Assembly (NCBI GenBank): GCA_016931185.1
Contig: JAFGFI010000206.1
Span: 1 to 64,000, forward strand
DNA: 64,000 bases
Origin: Anaerolineae bacterium
GTDB taxonomy: Bacteria > Chloroflexota > Anaerolineae > B4-G1 > SLSP01
Direction: 5' to 3'
Shown here piece after piece: positions 25,391-34,255 of the stretch (position 1 is its first letter; each line of letters starts with the position of its first letter). The translations under genes and the position numbers were made by a program. The notes below the pieces were generated by a model. The model was not told the DNA's origin, did no database searches, and worked only from the letters and a program-made list of their open reading frames with translations.

Positions 25391-26680
25391 ATGCAAATAA
25401 AACCTTTTTCATTACGACTCAAGCTAATCTCAAAAACAGCAATCTTACAGATCTTAGGATTATTTTTACTTGTCTCGTGTACAGCCTCTCCGGATGCATT
25501 CGCCCTACCTTTCTTTGCTACCGCAACGGCGATCCCACTTCCTCCTCAGCCAACCGCGACATTTCCACCCCCTACTCATACCCCAACCCCTACGCCCACC
25601 GCCACGCCTACACCACTGCCCACGCCAAATCCAATGGTAGCGCAGGCCACAGCCAGTGTTGGATTAACACAACTCACAGCTCATGCGGAACCCGGAACGA
25701 ATTTAGTTTGCTTGCGTTATGAAGATATGGATGTAGATGGCACACCCGAGTGGCTGGCATTGTTTCATCAACCCGTCGATCCGGCCCGGCTTAGTGCGTT
25801 TATCCTGGATGGAGATATATCATATACCCTAGAGCCTGCTTACCCTAAAGTGGGAATTCCAGAGGTGGGGCTAGGAGAATATGCCACCTGCGAAGTTGAA
25901 GTGCGCGATGTGAATGTTGATGGCAAACCCGAAATTGCCATTTTTGGGCATACAAGCGACGCGAATGGGAATTCAACCGAAACTCTGCTCCATCTGTATG
26001 CCTGGGATGGGACAACCTACCGGCTACTGGGAAAATTTTCCGGTGATGCGGGGGTACACTTCGTTAATAAAGATGGCGATCTGGCAGACGAAATCTGGGA
26101 GGGCTATCGCGTGCGCGCGGCGCCTGAATTAGCCTGGTATGTTGTCTTCACTTGGGATGGATTGACCTATGGGTGGACCTCAGACCGTTATGATTGGTAT
26201 TTCCTACAACGCCCCCACACCTACCCTACACACAGGCCAGAATATGCCGTCATCTCGTTCTACCTCGCACTGGATGACCGTGATCTCCCTGGGGCTTACG
26301 CGTTGTTATTACCACAGGAAAATCGCGTGTATGAGACTTGGGGGATGGGCTATGCGACTACGCTCAAAGTAGATATCGGCGACGCGCACATCATCCCTAG
26401 CGCCAGCGGTGAAAACAATGCCCGGGTATCTGCTATGATCACTGCGTGGGACAATGCCGGTTGCGGACAACCGGACGGTTGCGGACAGCCGGGCGACGAC
26501 GGCCAACCGGGCGACGACGGCCAACCAGGCAGCGAGGAAGTATTCTCCCTCACCAGGGGGACCATCACCGCTCGCTTATGGAACGTAGAATGGGAAACCG
26601 TGCGTACTGCCGAGGGCTGGCGACTTGTTAACGCCACCGCAGAAAAACTCAAAGAATGGAACGTCACATACTGGCCCTAG
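25391..26680 (+). CDS. Lipoprotein with Thr/Pro stalk and VCBS/FG-GAP-like Ca-binding loops
   Basis: This 429-residue protein has a signal peptide ending in the lipobox LVSC with Cys30, then a Thr/Pro-rich stalk (residues about 45-80). The globular part contains Asp-rich loops DMDVDGTPEWLALF and DVNVDGKPEIAIFG, as in FG-GAP/VCBS-type repeats that bind calcium in extracellular proteins. Near residue 358 an 18-bp tandem array codes for four GQP hexapeptides. It is probably a surface lipoprotein of unknown role. A -10 box (TATAAT at 25358-25363) lies just after the 74-bp repeat, with no clear RBS. The convergent rfbC gene ends 2 bp beyond its stop. Confidence 0.8.
   Translation: MQIKPFSLRLKLISKTAILQILGLFLLVSCTASPDAFALPFFATATAIPLPPQPTATFPPPTHTPTPTPTATPTPLPTPNPMVAQATASVGLTQLTAHAEPGTNLVCLRYEDMDVDGTPEWLALFHQPVDPARLSAFILDGDISYTLEPAYPKVGIPEVGLGEYATCEVEVRDVNVDGKPEIAIFGHTSDANGNSTETLLHLYAWDGTTYRLLGKFSGDAGVHFVNKDGDLADEIWEGYRVRAAPELAWYVVFTWDGLTYGWTSDRYDWYFLQRPHTYPTHRPEYAVISFYLALDDRDLPGAYALLLPQENRVYETWGMGYATTLKVDIGDAHIIPSASGENNARVSAMITAWDNAGCGQPDGCGQPGDDGQPGDDGQPGSEEVFSLTRGTITARLWNVEWETVRTAEGWRLVNATAEKLKEWNVTYWP
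26462..26533 (+). repeat. 18-bp coding tandem repeat (four units)
   Basis: Units at 26462, 26480, 26498 and 26516 encode CGQPDG, CGQPGD, DGQPGD, DGQPGS. Units 3 and 4 are identical apart from the last few bases, so the array expanded recently and may vary in copy number between strains. Confidence 0.7.
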
Positions 26681-26682
26681 GC

Positions 26683-27240
26683 TCAAGAATACACAAACCC
26701 ATTATCTGCCTTCCGCAAAGGCGGCTGGCACAGGTCTTTAGCAGATAGAAGCGGAGATTGTAGCGGCCACGCGATACCAATGTCACCATCATTCCACAAA
26801 ATCCCCCTATCATGTTCTGAGGAATATTCAGCCGTCACTTGATAAAAAACATCTGCAACCTCACTCAAAACACAAAACCCATGGGCAAATCCTGGCGGGA
26901 GGTAAAGCAAACGATGATTCTCTGCCGAAAGCACCTCTCCTACCCAACGACCGTACGTGGGTGAACCACAACGAATGTCCACGGCTACATCAAAGACTTC
27001 CCCGTACAATACCATTACCAGTTTTCCCTGTGCCCGGGGGGGTTGTTGATAATGTAAGCCCCGTAACACACCATAAGTTGAGTGGGAATGATTGTTCTGC
27101 ACGAACGCCTCAGGAATTCCCATCTCGGCAAACGCAGACAGTTTGTACGTTTCCAGGAAAAAGCCGCGATCGTCACTAAAGACGCGCGGTTCAATAAGCA
27201 CGACATCAGGAATCTCTAAACGTGTGAATGTAAATGGCAT
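26683..27240 (-). CDS. rfbC: dTDP-4-dehydrorhamnose 3,5-epimerase (RfbC)
   Basis: From ATG 27240 the protein has 185 residues, the family's usual length; a 16-residue upstream extension lacks family similarity, and AGGAG precedes 27240. Motifs: DDRGFFLETY, the substrate-binding RGLHYQ with active-site His, and FAHGFCVLSEVADVFYQVTAEYS. The enzyme makes dTDP-4-keto-L-rhamnose for cell-surface sugars. RfbA, RfbB and RfbD are not next to it. A 74-bp repeat lies immediately upstream. Confidence 0.93.
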   Translation of the reverse strand: MPFTFTRLEIPDVVLIEPRVFSDDRGFFLETYKLSAFAEMGIPEAFVQNNHSHSTYGVLRGLHYQQPPRAQGKLVMVLYGEVFDVAVDIRCGSPTYGRWVGEVLSAENHRLLYLPPGFAHGFCVLSEVADVFYQVTAEYSSEHDRGILWNDGDIGIAWPLQSPLLSAKDLCQPPLRKADNGFVYS

Positions 27241-27288
27241 ATAAGCATCTCCTGAATATATAGGTGGGGGTATCTCACCGGAGGGCAA

Positions 27289-27362
27289 GATTCAGAAACC
27301 TTGCTTTTTACCTTTACGCTTTTGCCCTTGATAGGGCATACAGTGTAAGGGTAATCTGAACC
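27289..27362. repeat. 74-bp inverted-repeat element, copy 2
   Basis: It has the same length and order as the copy at 25264-25337: end GATTCAGA, inner arm ACCTTTACGC, the core CTTGATAGGGCAT, and end TCTGAACC. The inner stem is imperfect here. It lies between rfbC and the FemX cluster, in the region where the rfbC promoter should be. Confidence 0.7.
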
Positions 27363-27439
27363 ATCCCCACTTGAATTATAGCAATCAGATAAAACGCGAA
27401 AATCAGCTTACGTTTTACGTCCCCGGCAGATCATGGTTC

Positions 27440-27634
27440 TTAGCGTCGAAGATTCACCCGTATCGCGCGAAACCCCCATAAAGCTGCCAGTGCGATCAAA
27501 AGCGAGATTACGGCTGTACCCCATAGTCCGGAAAACACAGCACCCAGGCTTCCAAGCAGTAACGCAAAAGCCAGGAACCCCAAACCGAGTTTGAAACTGA
27601 ACTTCAGGACATAGTAGAAGGGACCTTTATTCAC
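27440..27634 (-). CDS. Small two-helix membrane protein after the FemX-like gene
   Basis: A GTG at 27634 overlaps the FemX stop (GTGA), giving a 64-residue protein with two hydrophobic helices (FKLGLGFLAFALLLGSLGAV and WGTAVISLLIALAALWGF) and a basic tail. A longer frame opens further upstream but runs inside femX, so the GTG start is preferred. No family is recognised. Coupling to femX suggests a role at the membrane, perhaps in the same envelope pathway. Confidence 0.6.
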   Translation of the reverse strand: MNKGPFYYVLKFSFKLGLGFLAFALLLGSLGAVFSGLWGTAVISLLIALAALWGFRAIRVNLRR

Positions 27635-28686
27635 GGGCGCCGTCGCTTTACCAACGGGTACAACGGACTTAATGATTTTTCCCACAAGCCCACGTAACGC
27701 ACGACCTGTCCACCAAATCCGCGCTTGAAGCGATAGACTCCCCACAGGCCATCCTGTCGCTCGTTGAATTGGGCTTCAAGCGTTGCCTCATCAGCATCAG
27801 GAATACCCCACAGATCATACACACGACACCCCTGTGCTTTGGCCCAGCGGATAGCGGCCCATTGTAGGGTGTACGTAGGCATTGCATTGCGGTGCCGGTT
27901 GGAAGAAGCACCATAAAAATACCACGCCGTATTCCCTAACGCGCACACGATTAAAGCTGCTACTGCTTCCCCATCCACTTCAGCGATCAGGAGCGCGGCC
28001 TTGCCCCCTGTCCCGGCAGAAGTATCCAATACCTCCAATGTGCGCCGGTAATAGGCCTCGCTTCGGATACCAAACGCATCGCGATCCCCCGTTTCCAACA
28101 TTAAGCCGTAGAAAGTAGATAATGCCTCAACGCCGGCCTCGCGCACCGTCACGCCTTTACGTTCTGCCAGGCGGATATTATAACGGGTTTTTGACTTCAT
28201 AGCTGCCAAAACTTCGTCCTCGGATACGCCAATATCCACCAAAATCGTGCGGGGCGGTTGCACCGTGTGAGATTCCGCGCTAAACCCCAATGCCTGTAAC
28301 TGCGCGCGGATTTCCGGCGCATCCAAAAGCGGGGGTTCAATCCATAACGCCAACGCGCGCCGTCGCCGAGCAACGCGTTCAAGGGTTGCCAACATCGCTG
28401 CTACCTGCCCGGCATCCGACCAATCTACCAGTGGGCCGCGCGGCACATAGGCAATCGTTGCAAGCCCTTTAAATAGCTTGCGGTAAAGCTGCAAAGCCCC
28501 CGCAATAACAGGTTGCCCGGGCAAAGTAACAATTTCCCATCCCCATCCAAATCCGGCCTTCAAACATCCCCACGCTCGCGTCTGTAACACACTCCCTGTG
28601 GGATAGGTCGCCACAAAATGATCCCAGGGGTCAACCCCTGCATCACGGGAGCAGGCATCCGAACACGTATTAATAACTGAGAACAT
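27631..28686 (-). CDS. FemAB/FemX-like aminoacyltransferase (peptidoglycan bridge family)
   Basis: This 351-residue protein has the duplicated GNAT fold of FemX-like enzymes: an N-terminal TGSVLQTRAWGCLKAGFGW segment, VPRGPLVDW, and a second half with GDRDAFGIRSEAYYRRTLEV and ALGNTAWYFYGASSN. Family members add amino acids to lipid II or act on other acceptors. There is no long coiled-coil arm. In Chloroflexota a role in envelope modification is plausible, but the acceptor is unknown. The stop overlaps the next gene (GTGA). Confidence 0.82.
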   Translation of the reverse strand: MFSVINTCSDACSRDAGVDPWDHFVATYPTGSVLQTRAWGCLKAGFGWGWEIVTLPGQPVIAGALQLYRKLFKGLATIAYVPRGPLVDWSDAGQVAAMLATLERVARRRRALALWIEPPLLDAPEIRAQLQALGFSAESHTVQPPRTILVDIGVSEDEVLAAMKSKTRYNIRLAERKGVTVREAGVEALSTFYGLMLETGDRDAFGIRSEAYYRRTLEVLDTSAGTGGKAALLIAEVDGEAVAALIVCALGNTAWYFYGASSNRHRNAMPTYTLQWAAIRWAKAQGCRVYDLWGIPDADEATLEAQFNERQDGLWGVYRFKRGFGGQVVRYVGLWEKSLSPLYPLVKRRRP

Positions 28687-28751
28687 GATATCTCTTCTCT
28701 ATTCCGACGAGCAAAGGACAGGGTCTGGTATTTACATCCGCAATATCTGTT

Positions 28752-29678
28752 CTACTTCTCACCGACAATCAACAACCCTCCTCCCACGCCATTCGCGGGA
28801 ACATCTTGTTCATAGGCCGCGCGCCAGCGGCGACTCAATGTGCGGGTCACCCAGCGGCGCAATATACGCTGATATCCTAGACGGCGCAAGCGGGGCGAAG
28901 CCAGCCAACGGCGGATGCGGACATCCACAGAAAACTTGTTCTCACCTTTATAAATCCCGTAGGTGCGATTACTCTCGTCCCACAAGGCTACCACCTCAGC
29001 CGGGATATAATAACGGGCAGATACCAAACGTATTCCCACCCCGGATAACCATTCAGCCCATTGTGCGGGAGATGGGTAACGGTAATGCTCCAATTGCCGG
29101 TCCACCGCAGTCGCGTAAGCCTCCGCGCCGGCGAAATCCCCCGCCGCCGCCCGCGCCTTATACCCCGCCAACAGTTTCCGGAATGCATCGCTTGGCACGG
29201 TCGCCAGGAAACGTCCCCCAGGCCGCAATACCCGCGCCACCTCTTGCAAGACCGGCGGCAAGTCAGGGATATGTTCCAGTACCGAGTTACTGAACACCGT
29301 TGCAAACATCCCATCAGGATAAGGAAGTGTGTCACCCAAGGCCTGCTGCACATGCTTATACATTCCACTCGCGGAAGCTTGCCGGAGCTGCGCCCACCAC
29401 GGGTCAAAGCCGACATCAATTGGGGCTTCAGCGCGGTATTTACCGGCATCGATCTCCGATCCCATCTCGCTGAGGCCGGTCTCTGATCGTGCCCCTTTGT
29501 CCGCCTTGAATAAGACTTGCGCGATCAAACCATCCCCACAGCCCAAATCCAAAATAGGATGCACAAATGGCTCCGCGGCTAACACACGTAATTCGACCGC
29601 GCGCCACAACGCGACGGGCGGCGCAAACCAATATTGATCCAACAACAAAGTCAAATAATCTAAATTTACATCGGGCAT
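28752..29678 (-). CDS. Class I SAM-dependent methyltransferase
   Basis: This 308-residue protein has motif I LDLGCGDGLIA near residue 45 and motif IV-like FATVFSNSVLEHIPDLPPVL. RPGGRFLATVPS completes the core. Between motif I and the next strand it carries about 25 additional residues (KADKGARSETGLSEMGSEID). The C-terminal third is basic and not conserved. The substrate is unknown; neighbours are FemX-like and glycosyltransferase genes, so a surface glycan or lipid acceptor is likely. The AGGAG at a distance of 12 bp is a weak RBS. Confidence 0.85.
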   Translation of the reverse strand: MPDVNLDYLTLLLDQYWFAPPVALWRAVELRVLAAEPFVHPILDLGCGDGLIAQVLFKADKGARSETGLSEMGSEIDAGKYRAEAPIDVGFDPWWAQLRQASASGMYKHVQQALGDTLPYPDGMFATVFSNSVLEHIPDLPPVLQEVARVLRPGGRFLATVPSDAFRKLLAGYKARAAAGDFAGAEAYATAVDRQLEHYRYPSPAQWAEWLSGVGIRLVSARYYIPAEVVALWDESNRTYGIYKGENKFSVDVRIRRWLASPRLRRLGYQRILRRWVTRTLSRRWRAAYEQDVPANGVGGGLLIVGEK

Positions 29679-29816
29679 TTTTCTTCAAGTCTCCTCATCT
29701 CAACATCGCTTTTTGTAACACGAACCGGGAAAAAGACAAGAAGGAGGGAGGAGAGGTAAAGTCAGACTCAGTACTTCTCTCTTCTCCCACGCTTAATTCA
29801 TGGTAAACTTGCTTCT

Positions 29817-30938
29817 ATGCATATTGGTATTGACCTACGCCTGCACGCATACGCCCCTGGCGGAATTTCGCGTTACGCTCGCCGGCTAAGCGCGGAACTG
29901 ATGCGGATACTTCAACACAACACAGTTCCAGACAATGTCCGGGTTACGCTGCTACACCACCAACGCGAGCGTGACCTTTTAGCAATACCGGGCGCGCATA
30001 CCCGCCGTTTACGGACGCCCCCACATCACCGGTGGGAACGCTGGGTCTTGGGGGCCGAACTCCTACCCCTGCGGCTGGACTTGCTGCACAGCACAGACTT
30101 CATCCCGCCGGCATGGGGCGCGCGACGATTTGTCATCACCGTCCACGATCTGAACTTCCTCTACTACCCGCAATATCTCACCGAAGAAGCACGCGCCTAC
30201 TACAACCAACAAATTAAATGGGCCGTCACCCGTGCTGATGCCATCCTTGCCGACTCCTATGCTACCCAACGCGATCTCGAAAATTTGCTCAATGTCCCTG
30301 CAACGCGCGTGACCGTGACACACCTTGCCGCCGACGAAATCTTCCGTCCACTGCCCAACACAGTTGTACTGCCCATTTTACGCCGCTACGCGCTAGAACC
30401 GGGGTATCTCCTTTTTGTGGGTACCTGGGAACCTCGCAAAAACCTCCCATCTCTTCTGGACGCGCTTGCGCGCCTGCACCAACATGATGAAAAACGCACA
30501 CTCGTGATTGTGGGGCGTCCCGGGTGGCTCTATAGCGAGGTTTTCACAAAAGTCCAGGGATTGAATTTGGGCACGTGGGTACGTTTCATTGAGGAAGCTC
30601 CTGTAGCTGACTTAGTTGCCTTCTACAACGGGGCACTCCTGCTGGCTATGCCTTCTTTCTACGAAGGATTTGGACTGCCCGCACTGGAAGCTATGCAATG
30701 TGGCACCCCCACCGTCGTTGCAGACCGCGCCAGCCTGCCAGAAGTTGTGGGAGAAGCGGGACTATTGATAAACCCGGAAGATCCTGAAACCATCGTGGAA
30801 TCCTGCTTATATCTCATCCGCCAGCCAGGATTGAGAGAAAAACTGCGCGCAGAGGGTCTAAAACAAGCGGCAACTTTTACCTGGGCAGAAACCGCGCGCA
30901 AAACGCTGGAAGTGTACCAGAGAGTGCTAAATCATTGA
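29817..30938 (+). CDS. GT4-family glycosyltransferase
   Basis: This 373-residue GT-B enzyme has an N-terminal Gly-rich loop (YAPGGISRYARRLSAELMR), a linker with FVGTWEPRKNLPSLLDAL, and the donor-binding SFYEGFGLPALEAMQCGTP with the E-x7-E pattern. It retains the anomeric configuration of the sugar. GT4 enzymes use nucleotide sugars; acceptor unknown. Its 3' end overlaps the convergent thpR gene by 12 bp. It probably works with rfbC and the nearby methyltransferase in surface polysaccharide synthesis. Confidence 0.92.
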   Translation: MHIGIDLRLHAYAPGGISRYARRLSAELMRILQHNTVPDNVRVTLLHHQRERDLLAIPGAHTRRLRTPPHHRWERWVLGAELLPLRLDLLHSTDFIPPAWGARRFVITVHDLNFLYYPQYLTEEARAYYNQQIKWAVTRADAILADSYATQRDLENLLNVPATRVTVTHLAADEIFRPLPNTVVLPILRRYALEPGYLLFVGTWEPRKNLPSLLDALARLHQHDEKRTLVIVGRPGWLYSEVFTKVQGLNLGTWVRFIEEAPVADLVAFYNGALLLAMPSFYEGFGLPALEAMQCGTPTVVADRASLPEVVGEAGLLINPEDPETIVESCLYLIRQPGLREKLRAEGLKQAATFTWAETARKTLEVYQRVLNH

Positions 30939-31532
30939 CTTTAACCCAAACGTTGCTAACCGTGAATACTCCGCTCCGGCAGGTTTTAGGATGCTACGAA
31001 ACAGCACGAGATCGAGCGCGTGTTCCTGCCCCAGGTGCCCCACTTCGGCCTGGCTAACAGCCTTTCCAATACGATGCAACACGTCAGGCTGAGCGCGCCG
31101 CTGCACACGCCCTAACGTCAAATGAGGCGAGAATGAGCGCGTTTCGGGTGTGAAGCCCACCTGGGCCAGGGCCTCATTAACGGCGCGATGCAATAATGCC
31201 AACGCGCCACCGGGATCATTTAGCCCCACCCAGATCACGCGGGGACGGCGTGAGTCGGGGAATACCCCTACTCCCTGAACGTCAAACGTAAATGGCGCAA
31301 CGTTGCGTGCCACCGCCGCCATCGCCGCCTTGACCGGTTCCACCCGGGCTTGTGTGATCTCTCCTAAGAAAAACAGCGTCAGATGGATACTCTCCGGCTT
31401 AACCCACTTCACGCTATATTCTGGACACCGCCGTTGCAGACCACGCTGGATATCGGCAACCCGCGCCAATACCTCAGAGGACAAAGGTAACGCCACAAAA
31501 GTACGCAAAAGTTGTGATTCAGACATCATCAT
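30927..31532 (-). CDS. thpR: RNA 2',3'-cyclic phosphodiesterase (ThpR)
   Basis: This 201-residue 2H phosphoesterase carries its two HxTx motifs as IHLTLFFLGE and SPHLTLGRV. It hydrolyses 2',3'-cyclic phosphates on RNA ends. Three ATG codons in a row (31532, 31529, 31526) could start it, directly after the stop of the upstream gene. Its end overlaps a glycosyltransferase gene on the other strand. Confidence 0.9.
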   Translation of the reverse strand: MMMSESQLLRTFVALPLSSEVLARVADIQRGLQRRCPEYSVKWVKPESIHLTLFFLGEITQARVEPVKAAMAAVARNVAPFTFDVQGVGVFPDSRRPRVIWVGLNDPGGALALLHRAVNEALAQVGFTPETRSFSPHLTLGRVQRRAQPDVLHRIGKAVSQAEVGHLGQEHALDLVLFRSILKPAGAEYSRLATFGLKSMI

Positions 31533-33935
31533 TCACCGTGTCACAAATGCCGGCAAGGGCGCGGCATACAAGCGGTTGGCGGCAATCAGATATAACACAG
31601 ATGGATTCTCATAGATCGCCAACGCCTCAAGTTGCATTAACTCCTCACCGGGTAAACGAAATTGGTGCATAAAATCCCCGCGTTTGTTCAATACCACAAT
31701 CCGCTCCCGTTTGGGATCCCCCAAATAAATCAAACCCTGTTCGGGATCCGGCTCCATAGTCAACACCATAGGATGCAAATCCGGATCGGGCAATCCCTTA
31801 ATCTCAAACGAAGGATCTTCCGTCCCGGCGAAATACGTGCGCACCTTCCCATCCCCCATCAACAAATACACACGGCCATCTATCGCTAAATCCAGGGCTT
31901 GCTGCAAGCCAGGCGCGGTACCGACGGCAAAATAGGCGCGGGGATTTTCGTAGATACCGTTCAGCGATTCATACGTGAAGATCTGATTCTGTTGGCGTTG
32001 GACCAGATAAAAGCGATCCCCAAACGTCTCCATCAGCGTGACCACTCCGGTGCCAAGATCGCCCAATACCCGCTGGCGCGTGATACTCGCCGGTCCCAAC
32101 GTCGGTTCATAAATATAAACGTTGCCGCCTTCACTGTAGATAAATACCGCGCCATCAGGATAATTACCGCCGGGTTCAATCCACGCCAGATCGACCAGGT
32201 GATTCACCGTCTCACCATAAAACGCCTGCCCCCGTTTGAGGATCGGGGTAGGCGCCGCCGTTGCCGGCGTCATCCCATCTTCGAGCAACGGCAACCCAAT
32301 CACCTCGTCCGTCGACGTATTGAGTACATAGACCCACCCGCCTGCAACGATCAAACGCCGCGGAACCGGAGCCATGCCGAGATCCAACAACAAATGGGAT
32401 TCCAGCACGGCCGCATTTTCCAGGGCATCAATGGCTAACTGTGCCTCGTCCCGCAGTTGAATGGCATCCGCATTTTGTGGATCGAGCGTGATCACTTGCT
32501 CGGTCAACGTCAACAAATAGCGCCAATCCTGCGGGTCTTGGCTGTTATAGGCCACCCCCCGTGCCGCGTTGGCATCGGTCAACATCTCTTCCGCGCGCGC
32601 CGTCCCTCCAAACTGGAAATAGACGGTGAGGGTGATAAACGCCACCACCAACAAAATACCCAGGGCCAATCCCCCCGTGATCGTCATTCTCTCTTCTGGA
32701 ACACTCCGCTCTTTTGGCTGTGGCATGCTGTCTACCTGTCCTGGCAACAGCGCGCGCAGAGACTCGCGAACCCGCGTGAGTTCGACCTTACGTTGTGCCT
32801 CCTGGGATCGGGATTCTGACCTGTGTAGCTTAAAAAGCCGTCGTTGTTCCAACCACGCGCGAATTGAAGCGACTTTGAACCGTGGAAGCGCAGCCTCCGT
32901 CTTCTGCGCATCTGATAGGGCAGTAATGTCTGGTTGCGCCGTCCCTACCGGCAATTCACTTTCCCCTACCGGCTCAAGCGCGGATAAACCAGGCGCGGCA
33001 GGAGTCACCACATCCTCACGCGCGCGCTGCGCTACCGGTTCCCACCAACGCGCGCGTTGGGGCGGCTTTTGCTCCGTCCCCTCACCTCGCGGTTCTCCCC
33101 CCGGTTTGTTAAACCAACGCGCGCGCAGCGCGGCAATCCCGCGCGGTTCCGCGCGCGCTTCCGCCATAGTCTTTTGCTCGGTCAAGGTGCGCACCAGGAT
33201 CAGGCTGCCAGAAGCCATGCTGTCCGCCATTGTCTGCAGTACCTGCGCGAACATTTCCCCCCACATGGGGCGTTCGGCAGCGGCCATCACCGTCGCCGCG
33301 ACCGTCTTCGAGGCAATGACCGCCGTTGAAGGCAGCATGGGCGCCGCCTCCGCCGGCAACGAAGGAACCAGTGACAGCGTCTCGTACCAACGATCGCGCG
33401 TCAGCACCTCCGCCACCGGCGTCGTCGCCAGCAACAGCGTGCTGCCCTCTTCCACCATCGCGTAACCGATATGAATCACCGGGGGCACCGATCCGGCCAG
33501 TGGGATCAACAATCGATCCCGGCGAGGAAACACCTCCAACTCGCCATCGGAATGTAGGACCATCGCGTGAGCCGCGCCAACTTGCCCCAGGAAAATATCC
33601 TCACCGGAGAAAACAATGCACGTTAAACTCCCTGTTGTTTTATGACCGGGAAGAGCCTTTACATTCTCGCGCACCAGGTAGCGGTTTGCCTCCGCCAGCG
33701 AGCGGCGCAAGCGCGCCACAATACTGCCGGAAGAATGCCAATACATATCCACCACAATCGCGCGCAACTCGCGGCTGCGATGCGCAAAAGCGGGCCGCAA
33801 ATCCGCCAACACTACAATGCACTCCCCGGCATCAGGCGACACTCCCAGCGGCGGCAAATTCACCATCGCCTCCGGTGAAGGATGTTGGCTGCGCACACCA
33901 TCCTGAAAACGTAAAATTTCAATATAATAACGCAT
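31533..33935 (-). CDS. PP2C-like/transmembrane/propeller-like protein, unknown function
   Basis: The 800-residue protein has three parts. The N-terminal ~200 residues resemble a PP2C-type phosphatase fold (ECIVVLADLRPAF, TGSLTCIVFSGEDIFLGQVGAAHAMVL, STLLLATTPVAEVL), but the metal-binding Asp set is not clearly intact. A low-complexity linker with repeated arginines follows. One TM helix lies at about residues 427-450 (GGLALGILLVVAFITLTVYF). The C-terminal half has repeated strands typical of a beta-propeller or NHL-like sensor (VYVLNTSTDEVIGLPL, GRVYLLMGDGKV, GLIYLGDPKRERIVVLN). It looks like a transmembrane signal protein with an extracytoplasmic sensor. Its stop directly abuts thpR. Confidence 0.75.
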   Translation of the reverse strand: MRYYIEILRFQDGVRSQHPSPEAMVNLPPLGVSPDAGECIVVLADLRPAFAHRSRELRAIVVDMYWHSSGSIVARLRRSLAEANRYLVRENVKALPGHKTTGSLTCIVFSGEDIFLGQVGAAHAMVLHSDGELEVFPRRDRLLIPLAGSVPPVIHIGYAMVEEGSTLLLATTPVAEVLTRDRWYETLSLVPSLPAEAAPMLPSTAVIASKTVAATVMAAAERPMWGEMFAQVLQTMADSMASGSLILVRTLTEQKTMAEARAEPRGIAALRARWFNKPGGEPRGEGTEQKPPQRARWWEPVAQRAREDVVTPAAPGLSALEPVGESELPVGTAQPDITALSDAQKTEAALPRFKVASIRAWLEQRRLFKLHRSESRSQEAQRKVELTRVRESLRALLPGQVDSMPQPKERSVPEERMTITGGLALGILLVVAFITLTVYFQFGGTARAEEMLTDANAARGVAYNSQDPQDWRYLLTLTEQVITLDPQNADAIQLRDEAQLAIDALENAAVLESHLLLDLGMAPVPRRLIVAGGWVYVLNTSTDEVIGLPLLEDGMTPATAAPTPILKRGQAFYGETVNHLVDLAWIEPGGNYPDGAVFIYSEGGNVYIYEPTLGPASITRQRVLGDLGTGVVTLMETFGDRFYLVQRQQNQIFTYESLNGIYENPRAYFAVGTAPGLQQALDLAIDGRVYLLMGDGKVRTYFAGTEDPSFEIKGLPDPDLHPMVLTMEPDPEQGLIYLGDPKRERIVVLNKRGDFMHQFRLPGEELMQLEALAIYENPSVLYLIAANRLYAAPLPAFVTR

Positions 33936-33982
33936 ACAATATCAGTTTAAGGCGTATACAAGGTTCTGTCAAGTAGAAGCGA

Positions 33983-34187
33983 GTCACGGAGGTGGGCGTC
34001 AAAGTTTTGCATTTCACTCCAGCAACAGAACTGAATAACCGCTTGGCAACAACCTTCCGGGAAATGCCCGTGCCTGGGATTTAGCGGAAGGTATTGGTTT
34101 TCCTACGGACTGGCTTTAGGGGGTTTGGCGGAACTTCCCGGAAGGAAATCGGCAAATGGAAAAAGTGACGCCCACCCGCAGTCACAG
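33983..34187. repeat. Nested inverted repeats upstream of the LAGLIDADG gene
   Basis: GGTGGGCGTCA at 33991-34001 matches the reverse complement of 34166-34176, and the inner CCTTCCGGGAA at 34053-34063 matches that of 34135-34145. Flanking bases show further weaker symmetry. The whole 33983-34187 stretch can fold as one imperfect hairpin and may be a MITE remnant. Otherwise the 263-bp gap has no gene. Confidence 0.55.
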
Positions 34188-34190
34188 ATT

Positions 34191-34218
34191 TTGTTCTATT
34201 GGTGGATTACGCTATACT
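34191..34218 (+). promoter_or_regulatory. Promoter of the LAGLIDADG/methyltransferase operon
   Basis: TTGTTC at 34191-34196 and TATACT at 34213-34218 are separated by 16 bp. Transcription would start near 34225, leaving ~30 nt before the preferred ATG at 34256. The promoter lies just outside the nested inverted repeat. Confidence 0.5.
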
Positions 34219-34255
34219 TACAGTTATGGAACTTGGAGAAGTCCCTGGGGGCAGA

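Noticed and set aside
28685..29293. 202-codon plus-strand frame opposite femX and the methyltransferase
   Set aside because: It is antisense to a well-supported methyltransferase and its composition (Pro/Arg-rich, no motif) is that of a shadow frame.
32626..33465. 279-codon plus-strand frame opposite the PP2C-like gene
   Set aside because: High-GC shadow of the minus-strand gene; it lacks a conserved motif and RBS.
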